A DNA stretch of 64,000 bases from Nocardia sienata NBRC 100364 (GCF_001613205.1 NZ_BDBX01000019.1:144563-208562); one strand, 5' to 3'. Positions 46,454 to 57,461 are shown, counted from the first letter of the stretch. The notes: generated by a model from the letters alone, not told the origin. Translations and numbers: made by a program.

Positions 46454-47278
46454 ATGGCGAACTACACCGCCGCTGACGTGAAGCGGCTGCGGGAGCTCAC
46501 CGGCTCCGGAATGATGGATTGTAAGAACGCGCTGGTCGAGACCGAGGGCGATTTCGACAAGGCCGTCGAGCTGCTGCGCATCAAGGGCGCCAAGGATGTC
46601 GGCAAGCGTGCCGAGCGCACCACCGCGGAAGGCCTGGTCATCGCCAAGGACGGCGTGATGGTCGAGATCAATTCCGAGACCGACTTCGTCGCCAAGAACG
46701 CGGAATTCCAGGCGCTGGCCGATAAGATCGCCGCCGCCGCCGCGGCCGCGAAGCCCGCCGACGTGGACGCGCTCAAGGCCGTGGCCCTCGACGGCCAGAC
46801 CGTCGACGAGGCCCTGCAGGCACTGGCCGCCAAGATCGGCGAGAAGCTGGAGCTGCGTCGCGTCGTCTCCCTGGACGGCCCGGTCGCCACCTACCTGCAC
46901 AAGCGTGCGTCGGATCTGCCGCCGGCCGTCGGTGTGCTGGTCGAGTACACCGGTTCCGGCGAAGCCGCCGCCGAAGCCGCGCGTGGGGCCGCCATGCAGG
47001 TCGCCGCGCTCAAGGCGAAGTACGTCACACGTGACGAGGTTCCCGCCGATATCGTCGAGAACGAGCGTCGTATCGCCGAGCAGACCGCCCGCGAAGAGGG
47101 TAAGCCGGAGGCCGCGCTCCCGAAGATCACCGAGGGCCGCGTCAACGGCTTCTTCAAGGACGTCGTCCTGCTGGAGCAGCCGTCGGTCACCGACAACAAG
47201 AAGACCGTCAAGGCGCTGCTGGACGAGGCCGGCGTCACGGTCACCAAGTTCGCCCGCTTCGAGGTCGGCCAGGCCTGA
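46454..47278 (+). CDS. tsf: Translation elongation factor Ts
   Basis: Guanine-nucleotide exchange factor for EF-Tu. The 274-aa protein has the N-terminal UBA-like domain [20 protein letters not shown] and the exchange motif [20 protein letters not shown] (Thr-Asp-Phe-Val intrudes into EF-Tu), then two core subdomains and a C-terminal helix with [23 protein letters not shown] 46454, AAGGAGG about 10 nt upstream. Ends with a strong terminator. Confidence 0.98.
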   Translation: MANYTAADVKRLRELTGSGMMDCKNALVETEGDFDKAVELLRIKGAKDVGKRAERTTAEGLVIAKDGVMVEINSETDFVAKNAEFQALADKIAAAAAAAKPADVDALKAVALDGQTVDEALQALAAKIGEKLELRRVVSLDGPVATYLHKRASDLPPAVGVLVEYTGSGEAAAEAARGAAMQVAALKAKYVTRDEVPADIVENERRIAEQTAREEGKPEAALPKITEGRVNGFFKDVVLLEQPSVTDNKKTVKALLDEAGVTVTKFARFEVGQA

Positions 47279-47299
47279 GCCGATCCTCGACTTCGGAGG

Positions 47300-47332
47300 A
47301 AACCCCCGCCGCGGTGGACGCGGCGGGGGTTT
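47300..47332 (+). terminator. Rho-independent terminator after tsf
   Basis: AAACCCCCGCCGC (47300-47312) and GCGGCGGGGGTTT (47320-47332) form a perfect 13-bp stem with a 7-nt loop, followed by TCGTTCT. 22 nt after the stop. The clearest terminator in the window. The remaining 47333-47539 shows no gene. Confidence 0.9.
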
Positions 47333-47555
47333 CGTTCTGAGATCGGCCGCCCAGGGGCCCGAGTACCAGGGGGCGTGGGTGGGTAGGGCAGGATAGAAGC
47401 CGCTTTCCGTTGGTGCCGTGCCCGCTGTGCCACTCGTGCCCGGGTCGGCCCGGCCGGGGCAGCGGGCGGCCCCGGACTCGGCGGCCACCACGTTCGCCGA
47501 CACCATGAGCACGACCGACCGTGAACACACCGATTGCCGAAGGAGACGCCAGCCG

Positions 47556-48284
47556 ATGACGTACCCGGGGACCGACCGCCCAGGATATCGACGGGTACTG
47601 CTGAAACTCGGTGGTGAAATGTTCGGCGGCGGCGCGGTGGGGCTGGATCCCGACGTGGTGGAAACCGTGGCGGAGCAGATCGCCGAGGTTGTGGGCTCCG
47701 GCGTTCAGGTCGCGGTCGTGATCGGCGGCGGGAACTTCTTCCGCGGCGCCGAACTCGAGGAACGCGGGATGGAGCGGGCCCGGTCCGATTACATGGGCAT
47801 GCTGGGCACCGTGATGAACAGCCTGGCGCTGCAGGACTTCCTCCAGCAGCAGGGAGTGGACACCCGGGTGCAGACCGCCATCACCATGGGCCAGGTCGCC
47901 GAGCCCTACCTGCCGCTGCGCGCCAAACGGCATCTGGAGAAGGGGCGCGTCGTGATCTTCGGCGCCGGTATGGGGATGCCGTACTTCTCCACCGACACCA
48001 CCGCCGCACAGCGTGCGCTGGAAATCGGTGCGGAAGTGGTACTCATGGCCAAGGCGGTCGACGGTGTGTTCAGCGCCGATCCGCGGCTGGATCCCGACGC
48101 CACCATGTACCACGAGATCACCCACAAGGAAGTGATCGAACGCGATCTGAAGGTCGCCGACGCGACGGCGTTCAGTTTGTGCATGGACAACCAGATGCCG
48201 ATGCTGGTGTTCAATTTGTTGACCAAGGGCAATATCGCCCGAGCGGTGGCCGGTGAGAAGATCGGCACATTGGTTCGATCCTGA
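47556..48284 (+). CDS. pyrH: Uridylate kinase
   Basis: Hexameric UMP kinase of the amino-acid-kinase fold. The 242-aa protein has [74 protein letters not shown] and [20 protein letters not shown] 47556 follows AAGGAG (47540-47545); the frame remains open to 47418 but without a matching start. Next to frr as in nearly all actinobacteria. Confidence 0.97.
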   Translation: MTYPGTDRPGYRRVLLKLGGEMFGGGAVGLDPDVVETVAEQIAEVVGSGVQVAVVIGGGNFFRGAELEERGMERARSDYMGMLGTVMNSLALQDFLQQQGVDTRVQTAITMGQVAEPYLPLRAKRHLEKGRVVIFGAGMGMPYFSTDTTAAQRALEIGAEVVLMAKAVDGVFSADPRLDPDATMYHEITHKEVIERDLKVADATAFSLCMDNQMPMLVFNLLTKGNIARAVAGEKIGTLVRS

Positions 48285-48334
48285 TACCGCGGGCCCGCGG
48301 GTCATGACGATGACGACGCAGTGGAGGAACGGTC

Positions 48335-48892
48335 GTGATTGAAGAAGCGCTCTTCGACGCCGAGGAGAAGATGGAGAAGGCCGTCTCGGTGGCGAAGGAC
48401 GATCTCGGCAGAATCCGTACCGGGCGCGCGAATCCGGGCATGTTCGCCCGGGTCGTAGTCGACTATTACGGAGCGCCGACCCCGATCACCCAGATGTCGA
48501 GTATCACCGTGCCGGAGCCGCGAATGGTGGTGGTCAAACCCTACGAGCAGGCGCAGCTGGGTCCGATCGAAACCGCGATCCGCAACTCCGACCTGGGCGT
48601 GAACCCGACGAACAACGGTGACATCCTGCGGATCAGCATTCCGCAGCTCACCGAGGAGCGCCGCCGGGAGCTGGTCAAACAGGCCAAGCAGAAGGGCGAG
48701 GACGCCAAGGTCTCCATCCGCAATGTGCGTCGCAAGGCCATGGAGGAGCTGGGCCGGATCCAGAAGGACGGCGAAGCCGGCGAGGACGAGGTCGGGCGCG
48801 CGGAGAAGGAACTGGACAAGACCACTGCCAGATACGTCGGCCAGATCGACGAACTGGTGAAGCACAAGGAATCCGAACTGCTCGAGGTCTGA
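48335..48892 (+). CDS. frr: Ribosome recycling factor
   Basis: Splits post-termination 70S ribosomes with EF-G. The 185-aa protein has the tRNA-mimicking two domains: three-helix bundle ([60 protein letters not shown]) and the beta-sandwich ([31 protein letters not shown]). GTG 48335, GGAGGAA upstream. Follows pyrH with a 50-nt gap. Confidence 0.97.
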   Translation: MIEEALFDAEEKMEKAVSVAKDDLGRIRTGRANPGMFARVVVDYYGAPTPITQMSSITVPEPRMVVVKPYEQAQLGPIETAIRNSDLGVNPTNNGDILRISIPQLTEERRRELVKQAKQKGEDAKVSIRNVRRKAMEELGRIQKDGEAGEDEVGRAEKELDKTTARYVGQIDELVKHKESELLEV

Positions 48893-49135
48893 GCGGCGGC
48901 CGGGCGGTGAGCCCGTCGTCTCCGCGGTGGTACCTTGCGCAGGCGCGCCCGCCCGGCGCGCAGCACGTCCGAGAGCGGCACGAGCGGTAGGTGCCGCGCG
49001 GAATGCGGTGTTCGTGGTGAACGGGCACCGGACCGGTGGTCACCCGGCCCCCCTGGCCGGTGAACTGCCGCACAATGGGAAACAGCGGAGCGAGCGTCGC
49101 CCGCGACGGGTGGGAACGAACGGAACGACGACGAG

Positions 49136-50086
49136 TTGAGCGACGGGACAATCGTGGCCGAGAAAGCCGCCGCGACCGGTGCGGCCCGACCGCAGCCGCC
49201 GGCCGAGGGCATATCCGAACCGACACCGGCACCGACCGGAGCCTCCGGGGGCGCCGAACCCCGGGGGTCGCGCGCCGGCCGGAACTTACCCGCGGCCCTG
49301 GCGGTCGGCACGACCCTCGGGGTGTTGTGTATCGCCGTCCTGCTGTTCGTGCCCAAGGTGTTCATCGGCGTCGCCGGGGTCGCGGTCGGTATCGCCACCT
49401 GGGAGGTCGCCAAGCGGCTGCGGGAAGCCGATGTGCTGGTACCGCGTACTCCGTTGATCATCGGCGGCCAGGCGGTGTTCTGGCTGGGCTGGCCGTTCGG
49501 TCCGGGCGGGGTGACCGGTGCCTTCGCGGCGACGGCGCTGGTCTGCATGGTGTGGCGGCTGTTCGATCACGGTCTGCGCACCGCCCCGCGCAACTTCCTG
49601 CGCGATACCGCCATCACGGTGTTCACCCTGGCGTGGATCCCGCTGCTGGCCTCGTTCGCGGTACTGCTCCTGCTCGAGGAGCCGGACGGCAATCTACGGG
49701 TGCTGACTTTCATGATCCTGGTGGTGTGCTCCGATGTCGGCGGTTATGTCGCCGGGGTGCTGTTCGGCCGCCATCCCATGGTGCCCTCGATCAGCCCGAA
49801 GAAGTCGTGGGAGGGTTTCTGCGGTTCGCTGGTCTTCGCGATCATCGGCGGCCTGCTCACGGTCACTCTGCTGCTCGAAGCCAATTCCATGATCGGCGTC
49901 GTACTCGGTATCGGCCTGGTCGTCGTGGCGACGTTGGGGGATCTGGTCGAATCGCAGATCAAGCGCGAGCTGGGCATCAAGGATATGGGCACCATGCTGC
50001 CCGGGCACGGCGGCATCATGGACCGGCTCGATTCGATGCTGCCCTCGGCGTTCGTGTCCTGGCTGGTGCTCAGCACCCTGCTCTGA
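49136..50086 (+). CDS. cdsA: Phosphatidate cytidylyltransferase
   Basis: Makes CDP-diacylglycerol for phospholipid synthesis. The 316-aa membrane protein has a disordered N-terminus (about 50 residues, Ala/Pro/Glu) and about eight spans; the signature is split SQIKRELGIKDMGTMLPGHG, GIMDRLDSMLPSAF, with its catalytic Lys/Asp, and SPKKSWEGFCGS in an earlier loop. TTG 49136 is the only reasonable start and follows GACGACGAG; an alternative at GTG 49154 is possible. Convergent with the LapA-like gene, 2 nt apart. Confidence 0.93.
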   Translation: MSDGTIVAEKAAATGAARPQPPAEGISEPTPAPTGASGGAEPRGSRAGRNLPAALAVGTTLGVLCIAVLLFVPKVFIGVAGVAVGIATWEVAKRLREADVLVPRTPLIIGGQAVFWLGWPFGPGGVTGAFAATALVCMVWRLFDHGLRTAPRNFLRDTAITVFTLAWIPLLASFAVLLLLEEPDGNLRVLTFMILVVCSDVGGYVAGVLFGRHPMVPSISPKKSWEGFCGSLVFAIIGGLLTVTLLLEANSMIGVVLGIGLVVVATLGDLVESQIKRELGIKDMGTMLPGHGGIMDRLDSMLPSAFVSWLVLSTLL

Positions 50087-50088
50087 GG

Positions 50089-50481
50089 TCAGTCGCGGTG
50101 TACCGCGCGCCGTAGCTGGACGATGCGTACCCCGCCCACCAGCGCCATCACCAGGGCTCCGGCGATCACCGACAGCAGGATCGTCACGCCCAGCGGTAGC
50201 GAGAAGTTCCAGAAGAGCATTTCCACCTCGGTGCTCTCCGAATTCTGCAGGATGAAGATCAGCAGGACGATGCCGAGCAGCGCCGCCACGATCAGCGCGA
50301 CCCAGGCATTGCCCACCCGGGACTTCTCCACCTCCTTACGTCGATGGGTGTCGACCGTCGGTTTGCCGCCGGTAGCATCGGGTGCGGGTTTCCGTCCGGT
50401 GGGCGCGCCCGGAGGCGGCGGCGCGGGTGGCTCGTTCGGTAGCGCGCGGGTCTCGGGTGTCGGTTCTTCAGGAGTCGCCAT
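50089..50481 (-). CDS. LapA (DUF1049) family membrane protein
   Basis: A 130-aa protein. Residues about 1-58 are Pro/Glu/Lys-rich. Two spans (WVALIVAALLGIVLLIFILQ; PLGVTILLSVIAGALVMALV) surround NSESTEVEMLFWNFSLPLG, the LapA/DUF1049 signature. In Gram-negatives LapA helps LPS assembly; actinobacterial homologues have unknown roles. ATG 50481 is preferred; the frame extends to 50574 without a better site. It ends 2 nt from cdsA. Confidence 0.82.
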   Translation of the reverse strand: MATPEEPTPETRALPNEPPAPPPPGAPTGRKPAPDATGGKPTVDTHRRKEVEKSRVGNAWVALIVAALLGIVLLIFILQNSESTEVEMLFWNFSLPLGVTILLSVIAGALVMALVGGVRIVQLRRAVHRD

Positions 50482-50610
50482 ATGTCGATGATTGCCGACA
50501 GCTATCGACTGCGCACGGATTTCCGGCCCGCCGGTCGATATCGGCCCGGTTCCCGTCGCGGGGCGGCTCGGCACGGGTCACATTCACCGAGATGACACAC
50601 TGGTAGGACT

Positions 50611-51720
50611 ATGACCGCCTCTTTGCCCCTGGTTTTCGACGCACCGCGCCGCGGTATGCCACCGCGACATCTGGCCGACCTCGACGCCGACGGCCGCCGT
50701 GCCGCGATGGCCGAGCTGGGCCTGCCGAAATTCCGCGCCGACCAGCTCGCGCGCCAGTACTACGGGCGGTTGCAGGCCGATCCGGCGGAGATGACCGATC
50801 TACCGGCCGCGGTCCGGGAGAAGGTGGCGGAGGCGTTGTTCCCACCGCTTCTCACTCCGATTCGGCAGATCGCCTGTGATGCCGGGGAGACCCGGAAGAC
50901 GCTGTGGCGAGCCGGGGACGGGACCCTGCTGGAAAGCGTGCTCATGCGCTATCCCGACCGGGCCACGCTGTGCATCTCCAGTCAGGCCGGCTGCGGTATG
51001 GCCTGCCCCTTCTGCGCGACAGGGCAGGGCGGCCTGAACCGGAACCTTTCGACCGCCGAAATCGTCGACCAGGTCCGCGCCGCGGCGGCCGATCTGCGGG
51101 ATGGCGCTGTCTCCGGTGGTCCCGGGCGCCTGTCGAATATCGTGTTCATGGGAATGGGCGAGCCGCTGGCGAACTACAAGCGGGTGGTGAACGCGGTACG
51201 CCGCATCACCTCGCCCGCCCCCGACGGTCTCGGTATCTCTCAGCGCAATGTGGTGGTGTCGACGGTCGGGCTGGCTCCCGCGATCCGCAAACTCGCCGAC
51301 GAGGATCTCTCGGTGACGCTCGCGGTATCCCTGCACACCCCCGACGACGAACTGCGCGACACCCTTGTTCCGGTGAACAACCGCTGGCCGGTGTCGGAGG
51401 TGCTCGACGCCGCCCGCTATTACGCGGACAAATCCGGCCGGCGGGTATCCATCGAGTACGCGCTGATCCGGGATATCAACGACCAGCCGTGGCGCGCGGA
51501 CATGCTGGGCCAGAAGCTGCACAAGGCGCTGGGCTCCCGGGTGCACGTCAATGTCATTCCGCTGAATCCCACCCCCGGTAGCAAATGGGACGCCAGCCCC
51601 AAGCCGGTGGAGCGGGAGTTCGTGCGCCGGGTCGAGGCCCAGGGGGTGCCGTGCACGGTCCGCGATACCCGTGGTCAGGAAATCGCCGCGGCCTGTGGCC
51701 AGCTGGCTGCGGAGGGCTGA
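50611..51720 (+). CDS. rlmN: 23S rRNA (adenine(2503)-C2)-methyltransferase RlmN
   Basis: Radical SAM dual-specificity methylase for A2503 of 23S rRNA and A37 of some tRNAs. The 369-aa protein has the [4Fe-4S] triad [15 protein letters not shown] (CxxxCxxC), [52 protein letters not shown] and the C-terminal [16 protein letters not shown], whose Cys is the resolving residue. ATG 50611; no strong ribosome-binding site. Downstream of cdsA as in mycobacteria. Confidence 0.95.
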   Translation: MTASLPLVFDAPRRGMPPRHLADLDADGRRAAMAELGLPKFRADQLARQYYGRLQADPAEMTDLPAAVREKVAEALFPPLLTPIRQIACDAGETRKTLWRAGDGTLLESVLMRYPDRATLCISSQAGCGMACPFCATGQGGLNRNLSTAEIVDQVRAAAADLRDGAVSGGPGRLSNIVFMGMGEPLANYKRVVNAVRRITSPAPDGLGISQRNVVVSTVGLAPAIRKLADEDLSVTLAVSLHTPDDELRDTLVPVNNRWPVSEVLDAARYYADKSGRRVSIEYALIRDINDQPWRADMLGQKLHKALGSRVHVNVIPLNPTPGSKWDASPKPVEREFVRRVEAQGVPCTVRDTRGQEIAAACGQLAAEG

Positions 51721-51896
51721 GTTCCGCGCACGGGAGCGCTTCGCCGTAGGGCGGTCCGGCGGCGGCGCCTCTCGGTGGCCCGATATCTCCCGACCTGAAA
51801 TGATGCCTGCACGAGTGCCCCCTGGGGTGCGCTGGAGAAGCCATATGTGCCGGAAGCGGACCGGGTGCAGCCGAACGCGATGTGAGGAACCGATAC

Positions 51897-53111
51897 ATGG
51901 GTGAGCGGGTCGTCGCGATCGTCGGGGCCGGGATCGTGGGACTGGCGATCGGGCGGGAACTCGCCCGTCGGCGCCCGGACGACCGAATCGTGGTGCTGGA
52001 GAAGGAAGACCGCGTCGCGGCACACCAGACCGGCCACAACTCCGGGGTGGTACACGCCGGGATCTACTATCAGCCCGGAAGTTTGAAGGCGGTGCTGTGC
52101 GCGCGGGGGCGGTCCCTGCTGCGCGAGTACTGCGCCGAACGGAGCCTTCCCTACGACGAATGCGGCAAACTCGTCGTAGCGGTGGACGACGACGAAATGC
52201 CCCGGCTCGAGGCCCTGCATGCTCGCGCCGGCGATAACGCCGTCCCCGGGTTGAGACGGGTGGACCGAGCGGAGATCGGCGAGATAGAGCCGTTCGCCGA
52301 GGGGATCGCGGCACTGTATTCGCCGCGGACCGCCATCACCGATTTCCGCCGGATCGCGGAATCCTTCGCCGCGGATCTGGTGGAACGCGGTGGTGAGGTG
52401 CGGTTGTCGTGCGCGGTGACCGGGATCGCCCCGGCGGCGGCAACGGGAATCGACATCACGACGGGTGACGAGGTGCTGCGCGCGGACCGGGTGGTCGTCT
52501 GTGCGGGGTTGCACGCCGATACGGTGGCCGGACTGGCGGGCGCCGACCCCGGCCCGCGGATCGTGCCGTTCCGGGGTGAATATATGAATGTGGTTGCCGC
52601 GAAGGCGGATATGGTGCGCGGACTGGTGTATCCGGTACCGGATCCGCGGTATCCGTTTCTGGGGGTGCATTTCACCCGGCGGGTCTCCGGGACCGTGGAG
52701 GTCGGCCCCAACGCGGTGCTCGCTTTCGCCCGGGAAGGCTATCGGCGCCGGGACTTCTCGGTGCGCGACCTCACGGAAACCGTGCGGTGGCCAGGGTTCC
52801 GCCGGATGGCGCGGCAGCACTGGCGCACCGGGGTCGAGGAGATGTACGGGTCGTTGTCGGTCTCGGCGTACATGCGCAGGGCGCGGCGCTACATTCCGGC
52901 CATAGGTGCCGCGGATGTGGTGCGGGGTGGCACCGGGGTCCGTGCCCAGGCCCTCGATGCCGATGGCAGTCTCGTCGACGATTTCCGGATCGATCGACTC
53001 GGCCCGGTCACAGCTGTTCGCAATGCCCCGTCACCCGCGGCGACCTCCTCGCTCGCGATCGCCGAATACGTTGTGGATGTCATCGAGGGCAAGGACACCA
53101 CAGCGCCTTAG
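51897..53111 (+). CDS. lhgO: L-2-hydroxyglutarate oxidase
   Basis: FAD-dependent DAO-family enzyme oxidising L-2-hydroxyglutarate to 2-oxoglutarate. The 404-aa protein has VAIVGAGIVGLAIGRELARR, TGHNSGVVHAGIYYQPGSLK, the family signature, then CVERDLPYD-type EYCAERSLPYDECGKLVVAV, ADRVVVCAGLHADTV, and IVPFRGEYMNVVAAK. The C-terminus NAPSPAATSSLAIAEYVVD is typical. ATG 51897 with GAGGAA 8 nt upstream; a GTG at 51882 would overlap that site. In between rlmN and rip1, not part of the mycobacterial block. Confidence 0.9.
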   Translation: MGERVVAIVGAGIVGLAIGRELARRRPDDRIVVLEKEDRVAAHQTGHNSGVVHAGIYYQPGSLKAVLCARGRSLLREYCAERSLPYDECGKLVVAVDDDEMPRLEALHARAGDNAVPGLRRVDRAEIGEIEPFAEGIAALYSPRTAITDFRRIAESFAADLVERGGEVRLSCAVTGIAPAAATGIDITTGDEVLRADRVVVCAGLHADTVAGLAGADPGPRIVPFRGEYMNVVAAKADMVRGLVYPVPDPRYPFLGVHFTRRVSGTVEVGPNAVLAFAREGYRRRDFSVRDLTETVRWPGFRRMARQHWRTGVEEMYGSLSVSAYMRRARRYIPAIGAADVVRGGTGVRAQALDADGSLVDDFRIDRLGPVTAVRNAPSPAATSSLAIAEYVVDVIEGKDTTAP

Positions 53112-53141
53112 GAAGTGGCCCGCAGATATGTGCGGGTCTTC
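53112..53141. terminator. Bidirectional terminator between lhgO and rip1
   Basis: CCCGCA (53119-53124) pairs with TGCGGG (53131-53136), with an outer GAAG/CTTC pair (53112-53115, 53138-53141). It starts directly after the lhgO stop and lies 38 nt from the rip1 stop on the other strand. Confidence 0.6.
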
Positions 53142-53178
53142 ACCACCTCCGAACGGTCGAAATGATTCCGCGGCGCGA

Positions 53179-54381
53179 TCAGGGAAAGAGCTGGATGGGA
53201 TTGATGATGTCGGCAGCGAGGGTGAGCAGCATGTAGGCGCCGCCGACGACGACCGCGACATAGGTGAGCGGGAGCAATTTCAGGTAGTCCACCGGGGCGC
53301 CGGGGGCCAGTCCCTTCCAACCGCGGATGGTGTTGCGGATCTTCTCGTAGAGCACCACCGCGATATGGCCACCGTCCAGCGGTAGCAGCGGCAGGATATT
53401 GAACGCGCCCAGGAAGAAGTTCAGGCTGGCCAGGATGAGGATGAAGGCGTTCCAGTAACCGCGTTCGGCGGTTTCGCCACCGATCTTGCTGGCGCCGTAC
53501 ACACTGACCGGGGTCTCCCGGTCGCGCTCGCCTCCGGTGACGGCGTCCCACAACGACGCGACCTTGGCCGGCATCTGCGCCAGCGACTGGAAGGTGCGGA
53601 TGAACATCTCGCCGGTGAAAGCGGCCGAGGCGGGAATCGCGCCGAGGACGCTGTACTGGACCGGTTCCAGGAACTCCTGGCCGACACCGACGACACTCAC
53701 CTCGCGGCCGGGGCCGCCGTCCCGGGGGTAGCGCATGGCCTGCTCCGGGACGACCTCGAGGGTCAGCGTCTGCCCGTCGCGGTCGACGGTGTAGGTGAAC
53801 GGTCCGTTCTGCTGCTGGGTGCGGGTTTGGAACTCCTCCCAGGTGTCCACGCTCTCGCCGTTGATCGCGGTGACCACATCGCCGCGCTGGAGGCCGGCGC
53901 GCTGGGCGGGGCCGGGGCCGGCACAGGTGCCGAGGGTGCGGTCGGGGTTCTGCGGCGCGACGCAGCTCATATCGCCGATCGTGGTCTCCGGCGGCTGGTT
54001 GAGGTTCGGCAGACCCCAGCCGACCGCCAGCACGACGATCAGCAGGAAGCCGAGCAGGAAATTCATCCCGATACCGCCGGACATCACCACGAGGCGTTTC
54101 CAGGTGGCCTGCCGGTACATGGCCCGGTCGACCTCTTCGGGTTCCAGTTCGTCGAGCGCGGTCATTCCGGCGATATCGCAGAATCCGCCGAGCGGCAGCC
54201 ATTTGACGCCGTATTCGGTTTCCCCGCGCCGGAAGGAGAATATTTTCGGGCCGAAGCCGATGAAATACCGGCGCACCTTCATACCGGTGGCCTGAGCGGT
54301 CCACATATGTCCGCATTCGTGCAGCGCGATCGAAATCGTGATGCCGAGGGCGAACAGCACGAACCCCAACACGAACAGCAT
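53179..54381 (-). CDS. rip1: Site-2 protease Rip1 (M50 intramembrane zinc protease)
   Basis: Intramembrane metalloprotease that cleaves anti-sigma factors and controls envelope composition in mycobacteria (Rv2869c). The 400-aa protein has the zinc motif ALHECGHMWTA (H21-E22-x2-H25) in the first span, GGFCDIAGM, an extracytoplasmic PDZ domain (about 135-230; AQRAGLQRGDVVTAINGESV, GLRRGD-type), and the third ligand in NILPLLPLDGGHIAVVLYEK. The final span is near the C-terminus. Cys in SCVAP and GTCAG may form a disulfide. ATG 54381. Follows dxr in the same direction. Confidence 0.94.
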   Translation of the reverse strand: MLFVLGFVLFALGITISIALHECGHMWTAQATGMKVRRYFIGFGPKIFSFRRGETEYGVKWLPLGGFCDIAGMTALDELEPEEVDRAMYRQATWKRLVVMSGGIGMNFLLGFLLIVVLAVGWGLPNLNQPPETTIGDMSCVAPQNPDRTLGTCAGPGPAQRAGLQRGDVVTAINGESVDTWEEFQTRTQQQNGPFTYTVDRDGQTLTLEVVPEQAMRYPRDGGPGREVSVVGVGQEFLEPVQYSVLGAIPASAAFTGEMFIRTFQSLAQMPAKVASLWDAVTGGERDRETPVSVYGASKIGGETAERGYWNAFILILASLNFFLGAFNILPLLPLDGGHIAVVLYEKIRNTIRGWKGLAPGAPVDYLKLLPLTYVAVVVGGAYMLLTLAADIINPIQLFP

Positions 54382-54506
54382 GTGGTCTACAGCCCTCCTG
54401 CGGTGCGCAGATCATTACTCCCGGCCCGCACGGAGACCGGAGCGGCCGCGAGCACGTGTCCACAGTAACCGCCCGCATGCGGTGCCTCGACCCTGCGCGA
54501 CATCGA

Positions 54507-55646
54507 TTACCGCTGTACGAGGGTACGGGCCCGGTCGCGTGCCCACTCGTCGGCCGCGAGTACCTCGGCGAGTTCGGTGGGTTCGGCGCGCCACCTGTCG
54601 GCGTCGCGTACCGCCTGCTCCACGGTGCGTACGATCTCCGGGAAGCGGATCCGGCCGTCCAGGAAGGCCTGCACCGCGACTTCGTTGGCGGCGTTGTACA
54701 CGGCGGTGACACAGCCGCCGGCGGTACCGGCTTCCCGGGCCAGTTCCACGGCTGGGAACACCTCGTTGTCCACGGGCTCGAAGGTCCAGGTGGCGGCCGT
54801 GCCGAAATCACACGGCGTGGCGGCCCCGGGCACGCGGTCCGGCCAGCCCAGCGCCAGAGCGATCGGCAACTTCATATCGGGCGGGCTGGCCTGGGCGAGG
54901 GTGGAGCCGTCGGTGAAGGTGACCATGGAGTGCACGATCGATTGCGGATGCACGGTGACCTCGATGCGGTCATAGGGGATACCGAACAGCAGATGCGTTT
55001 CGATCAGTTCCAGGCCCTTGTTGACCAGGGAGGCCGAGTTCAAGGTGTTCATCGGGCCCATGGACCAGGTCGGATGGGTTTTCGCCTCGGCGGGGTTCAC
55101 CCCGTCCAGCATCTCGGTGGTCCAGCCGCGGAACGGTCCACCGGACGCGGTCAGCACCAGCGTGGCGACCTCGTCGGCCCGCCCGCCGCGCAGGCACTGG
55201 GCCAGCGCCGAATGCTCCGAATCGACCGGCACCAGCTGCCCCGGCCGCGCGGCCCGGGTGACCAGCGAGCCGCCCGCCACCAATGATTCCTTGTTCGCCA
55301 GCGCCAGTGTCGCTCCGGTTTCCAGGGCGGCCAGCGTCGGCTCCAGGCCCAGTGATCCCACCAGCGCGTTGAGTACCACGTCGGCCTCGGTGCGCCGGAC
55401 CAGTTCGGTCACCGCGCCCGGGCCGGTCAACGGGACCCCCAGTGCCGCCCCCGCGACCGGGTCGGCCACCGCCACGGCGGTCGTGCCGGTGGCGGCCATC
55501 TGCGCGGCGAGCAGTTCGGTGTTCGCGCCACCCGCGGCCAGGCCGACGACTTCGAATCTGTCCGGATTCGCGGCGATCACCTCAAGCGCCTGGGTGCCGA
55601 TGGAACCGGTGCTGCCGAGCAGGAGGACTCTGCGGAGATCTGACAC
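54507..55646 (-). CDS. dxr: 1-deoxy-D-xylulose-5-phosphate reductoisomerase
   Basis: First committed step of the MEP isoprenoid pathway (target of fosmidomycin). The 379-aa protein has the NADPH-binding [111 protein letters not shown] and [20 protein letters not shown], which carry the metal and substrate residues. GTG 55646. GACAAT lies about 6 nt upstream on the coding strand, suggesting a leaderless transcript. The 125-nt gap to rip1 holds nothing evident. Confidence 0.97.
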   Translation of the reverse strand: MSDLRRVLLLGSTGSIGTQALEVIAANPDRFEVVGLAAGGANTELLAAQMAATGTTAVAVADPVAGAALGVPLTGPGAVTELVRRTEADVVLNALVGSLGLEPTLAALETGATLALANKESLVAGGSLVTRAARPGQLVPVDSEHSALAQCLRGGRADEVATLVLTASGGPFRGWTTEMLDGVNPAEAKTHPTWSMGPMNTLNSASLVNKGLELIETHLLFGIPYDRIEVTVHPQSIVHSMVTFTDGSTLAQASPPDMKLPIALALGWPDRVPGAATPCDFGTAATWTFEPVDNEVFPAVELAREAGTAGGCVTAVYNAANEVAVQAFLDGRIRFPEIVRTVEQAVRDADRWRAEPTELAEVLAADEWARDRARTLVQR

Positions 55647-55741
55647 CTGCCCATTGTCACCGACTGTGACCCTGCTGGCTACGACGGGCGGTCGTATGCC
55701 ACGATATCGGGCAGTATCCGTTCTCTCGAGGAGGAGCGATC

Positions 55742-56008
55742 GTGGCCGCCACGGAAGTCGAACCCACCAGCGACAAAGCTGTCGTCACCAAGGTGGACCC
55801 CGCAGAGGTTCCGTCGGCGGCCTGGGGCTGGAGCGGGGAATCCCGCCGGACGTTCCAGGTGGCCGCGATCGTGGTGATCGTCATCCTGCTGGGCATGCTG
55901 AAGGGCAATCACCACGGCAAGGTCGAGGATCTCTACCTCATCGGATTCGCCGCCGCCCTGGCGGCCCTGGTGATCCGCGACATCCTGCTGCGCCGCAAGC
56001 CCCGGTAA
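55742..56008 (+). CDS. DUF2631 family small membrane protein
   Basis: An 88-aa actinobacterial protein: acidic N-terminus [20 protein letters not shown], then two spans ([18 protein letters not shown] and [20 protein letters not shown]) separated by NHHGKVED, and a basic end. Function unknown. GTG 55742 with AGGAGGAG upstream. It is divergent from dxr and followed by ispG. Confidence 0.83.
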   Translation: MAATEVEPTSDKAVVTKVDPAEVPSAAWGWSGESRRTFQVAAIVVIVILLGMLKGNHHGKVEDLYLIGFAAALAALVIRDILLRRKPR

Positions 56009-56188
56009 CCGGCGTTTTCGCCAAGGCTGCTCTCCGGCGCGAGGTGCCGCGGGCTACGGCGAGGTGACGTGCCGGTGACATGCCGGTGCCGCCTCGCCAC
56101 TGTTGTCGATGTCTCGGCGGCCCCCGGTCGCCGCGCGACTACACTCGGCACCGACCGGCCGGACCAGTACGAAAGTAGGCAGCCGAAA

Positions 56189-57346
56189 GTGACCAGCACA
56201 ATCGGATTGGGGATGCCGACCGCACCGGCCGCGGTGCTCGCACCGCGGCGCAGGACCCGCCAGCTCATGGTGGGCGGTGTCGGTGTGGGCAGCGACCACC
56301 CGATCTCGGTGCAGTCGATGACGACGACCAAAACCCACGATGTGAACGCGACATTGCAGCAGATCGCGGAGCTCACCGCGTCCGGCTGCGATATCGTGCG
56401 GGTGGCGTGCCCGCGGCAGGAGGATGCCGACGCCCTGCCCATCATCGCGAAGAAATCGCAGATCCCGGTGATCGCCGATATCCACTTCCAGCCGCGCTAC
56501 ATCTTCGCCGCCATCGATGCGGGCTGCGCGGCGGTGCGGGTGAACCCCGGCAACATCAAAGAGTTCGACGGGCGGGTCGCGGAGGTCGCCAAGGCGGCCG
56601 GTGCCGCCGGTATCCCGATCCGGATCGGGGTGAACGCCGGTTCCCTCGACAAGCGGATGCTGGCCAAATACGGCAAGGCCACCCCGGAAGCGCTGGTGGA
56701 GTCGGCGCTGTGGGAGGCGAGCCTGTTCGAAGAGCACGGGTTCGGCGATATCAAGATCTCGGTCAAGCACAACGATCCCGTGGTGATGGTCGAGGCGTAC
56801 CGGCAGCTGGCGGCGCAGTGCGACTACCCGCTGCACCTCGGGGTCACCGAGGCGGGCCCGGCTTTCCAGGGCACGGTGAAGTCCGCGGTCGCGTTCGGCG
56901 CGCTGCTGAGCGAGGGGATCGGGGACACCATCCGGGTCTCGCTGTCCGCGCCGCCGGCCGAGGAAGTGAAGGTCGGCGGGCAGATCCTGCAGTCGCTGAA
57001 TCTGCGGCCCCGCAAACTCGAGATCGTGTCCTGCCCTTCCTGCGGTCGTGCCCAGGTCGATGTGTACACCCTGGCCGACGAGGTCACCGCCGGTCTGGAC
57101 GGCCTGGAGGTACCGCTGCGGGTCGCGGTCATGGGCTGTGTCGTGAACGGTCCGGGCGAGGCCCGGGAGGCCGATCTCGGTGTCGCCTCCGGGAACGGCA
57201 AGGGCCAGATCTTCGTCAAGGGTGAAGTCGTGAAAACGGTGCCCGAGGCGCAGATCGTGGAAACCCTCATCGAAGAGGCCATGCGGATCGCCGAGGAGAT
57301 GGGTGAGGACGCCGAGACCGGTCAGCCGGTCGTCAGCGTGGGCTGA
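56189..57346 (+). CDS. ispG: 4-hydroxy-3-methylbut-2-en-1-yl diphosphate synthase
   Basis: MEP-pathway [4Fe-4S] enzyme (GcpE). The 385-aa protein has the TIM-barrel start [100 protein letters not shown], and the cluster ligands in [19 protein letters not shown] and [23 protein letters not shown] 56189 is chosen because conservation begins after TSTIGLGMP. Together with dxr it makes the window isoprenoid-rich, as in mycobacteria. Confidence 0.97.
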   Translation: MTSTIGLGMPTAPAAVLAPRRRTRQLMVGGVGVGSDHPISVQSMTTTKTHDVNATLQQIAELTASGCDIVRVACPRQEDADALPIIAKKSQIPVIADIHFQPRYIFAAIDAGCAAVRVNPGNIKEFDGRVAEVAKAAGAAGIPIRIGVNAGSLDKRMLAKYGKATPEALVESALWEASLFEEHGFGDIKISVKHNDPVVMVEAYRQLAAQCDYPLHLGVTEAGPAFQGTVKSAVAFGALLSEGIGDTIRVSLSAPPAEEVKVGGQILQSLNLRPRKLEIVSCPSCGRAQVDVYTLADEVTAGLDGLEVPLRVAVMGCVVNGPGEAREADLGVASGNGKGQIFVKGEVVKTVPEAQIVETLIEEAMRIAEEMGEDAETGQPVVSVG

Positions 57347-57359
57347 GTACCCCGCGCCA

Positions 57360-57384
57360 CCGGCTCGCCGCCCCGGCGAGCCGG
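57360..57384 (+). terminator. Terminator after ispG
   Basis: CCGGCTCGCCG (57360-57370), loop CCC, CGGCGAGCCGG (57374-57384): a perfect 11-bp stem 13 nt after the stop. Confidence 0.7.
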
Positions 57385-57461
57385 CGGGCGATGTCCGCGC
57401 CACGCGGACGCATTCCCGATATTCGTACCGTCCCGGTGCGGTTCATGGCAGGCTGTTGTAG

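Noticed and set aside
43778..47530. A single 1250-codon open frame on the minus strand across tsf, rpsB and the upstream region
   Set aside because: The part above about 45163 is antisense to the clearly coding rpsB and tsf; only the lower 431 codons are kept as a tentative gene.
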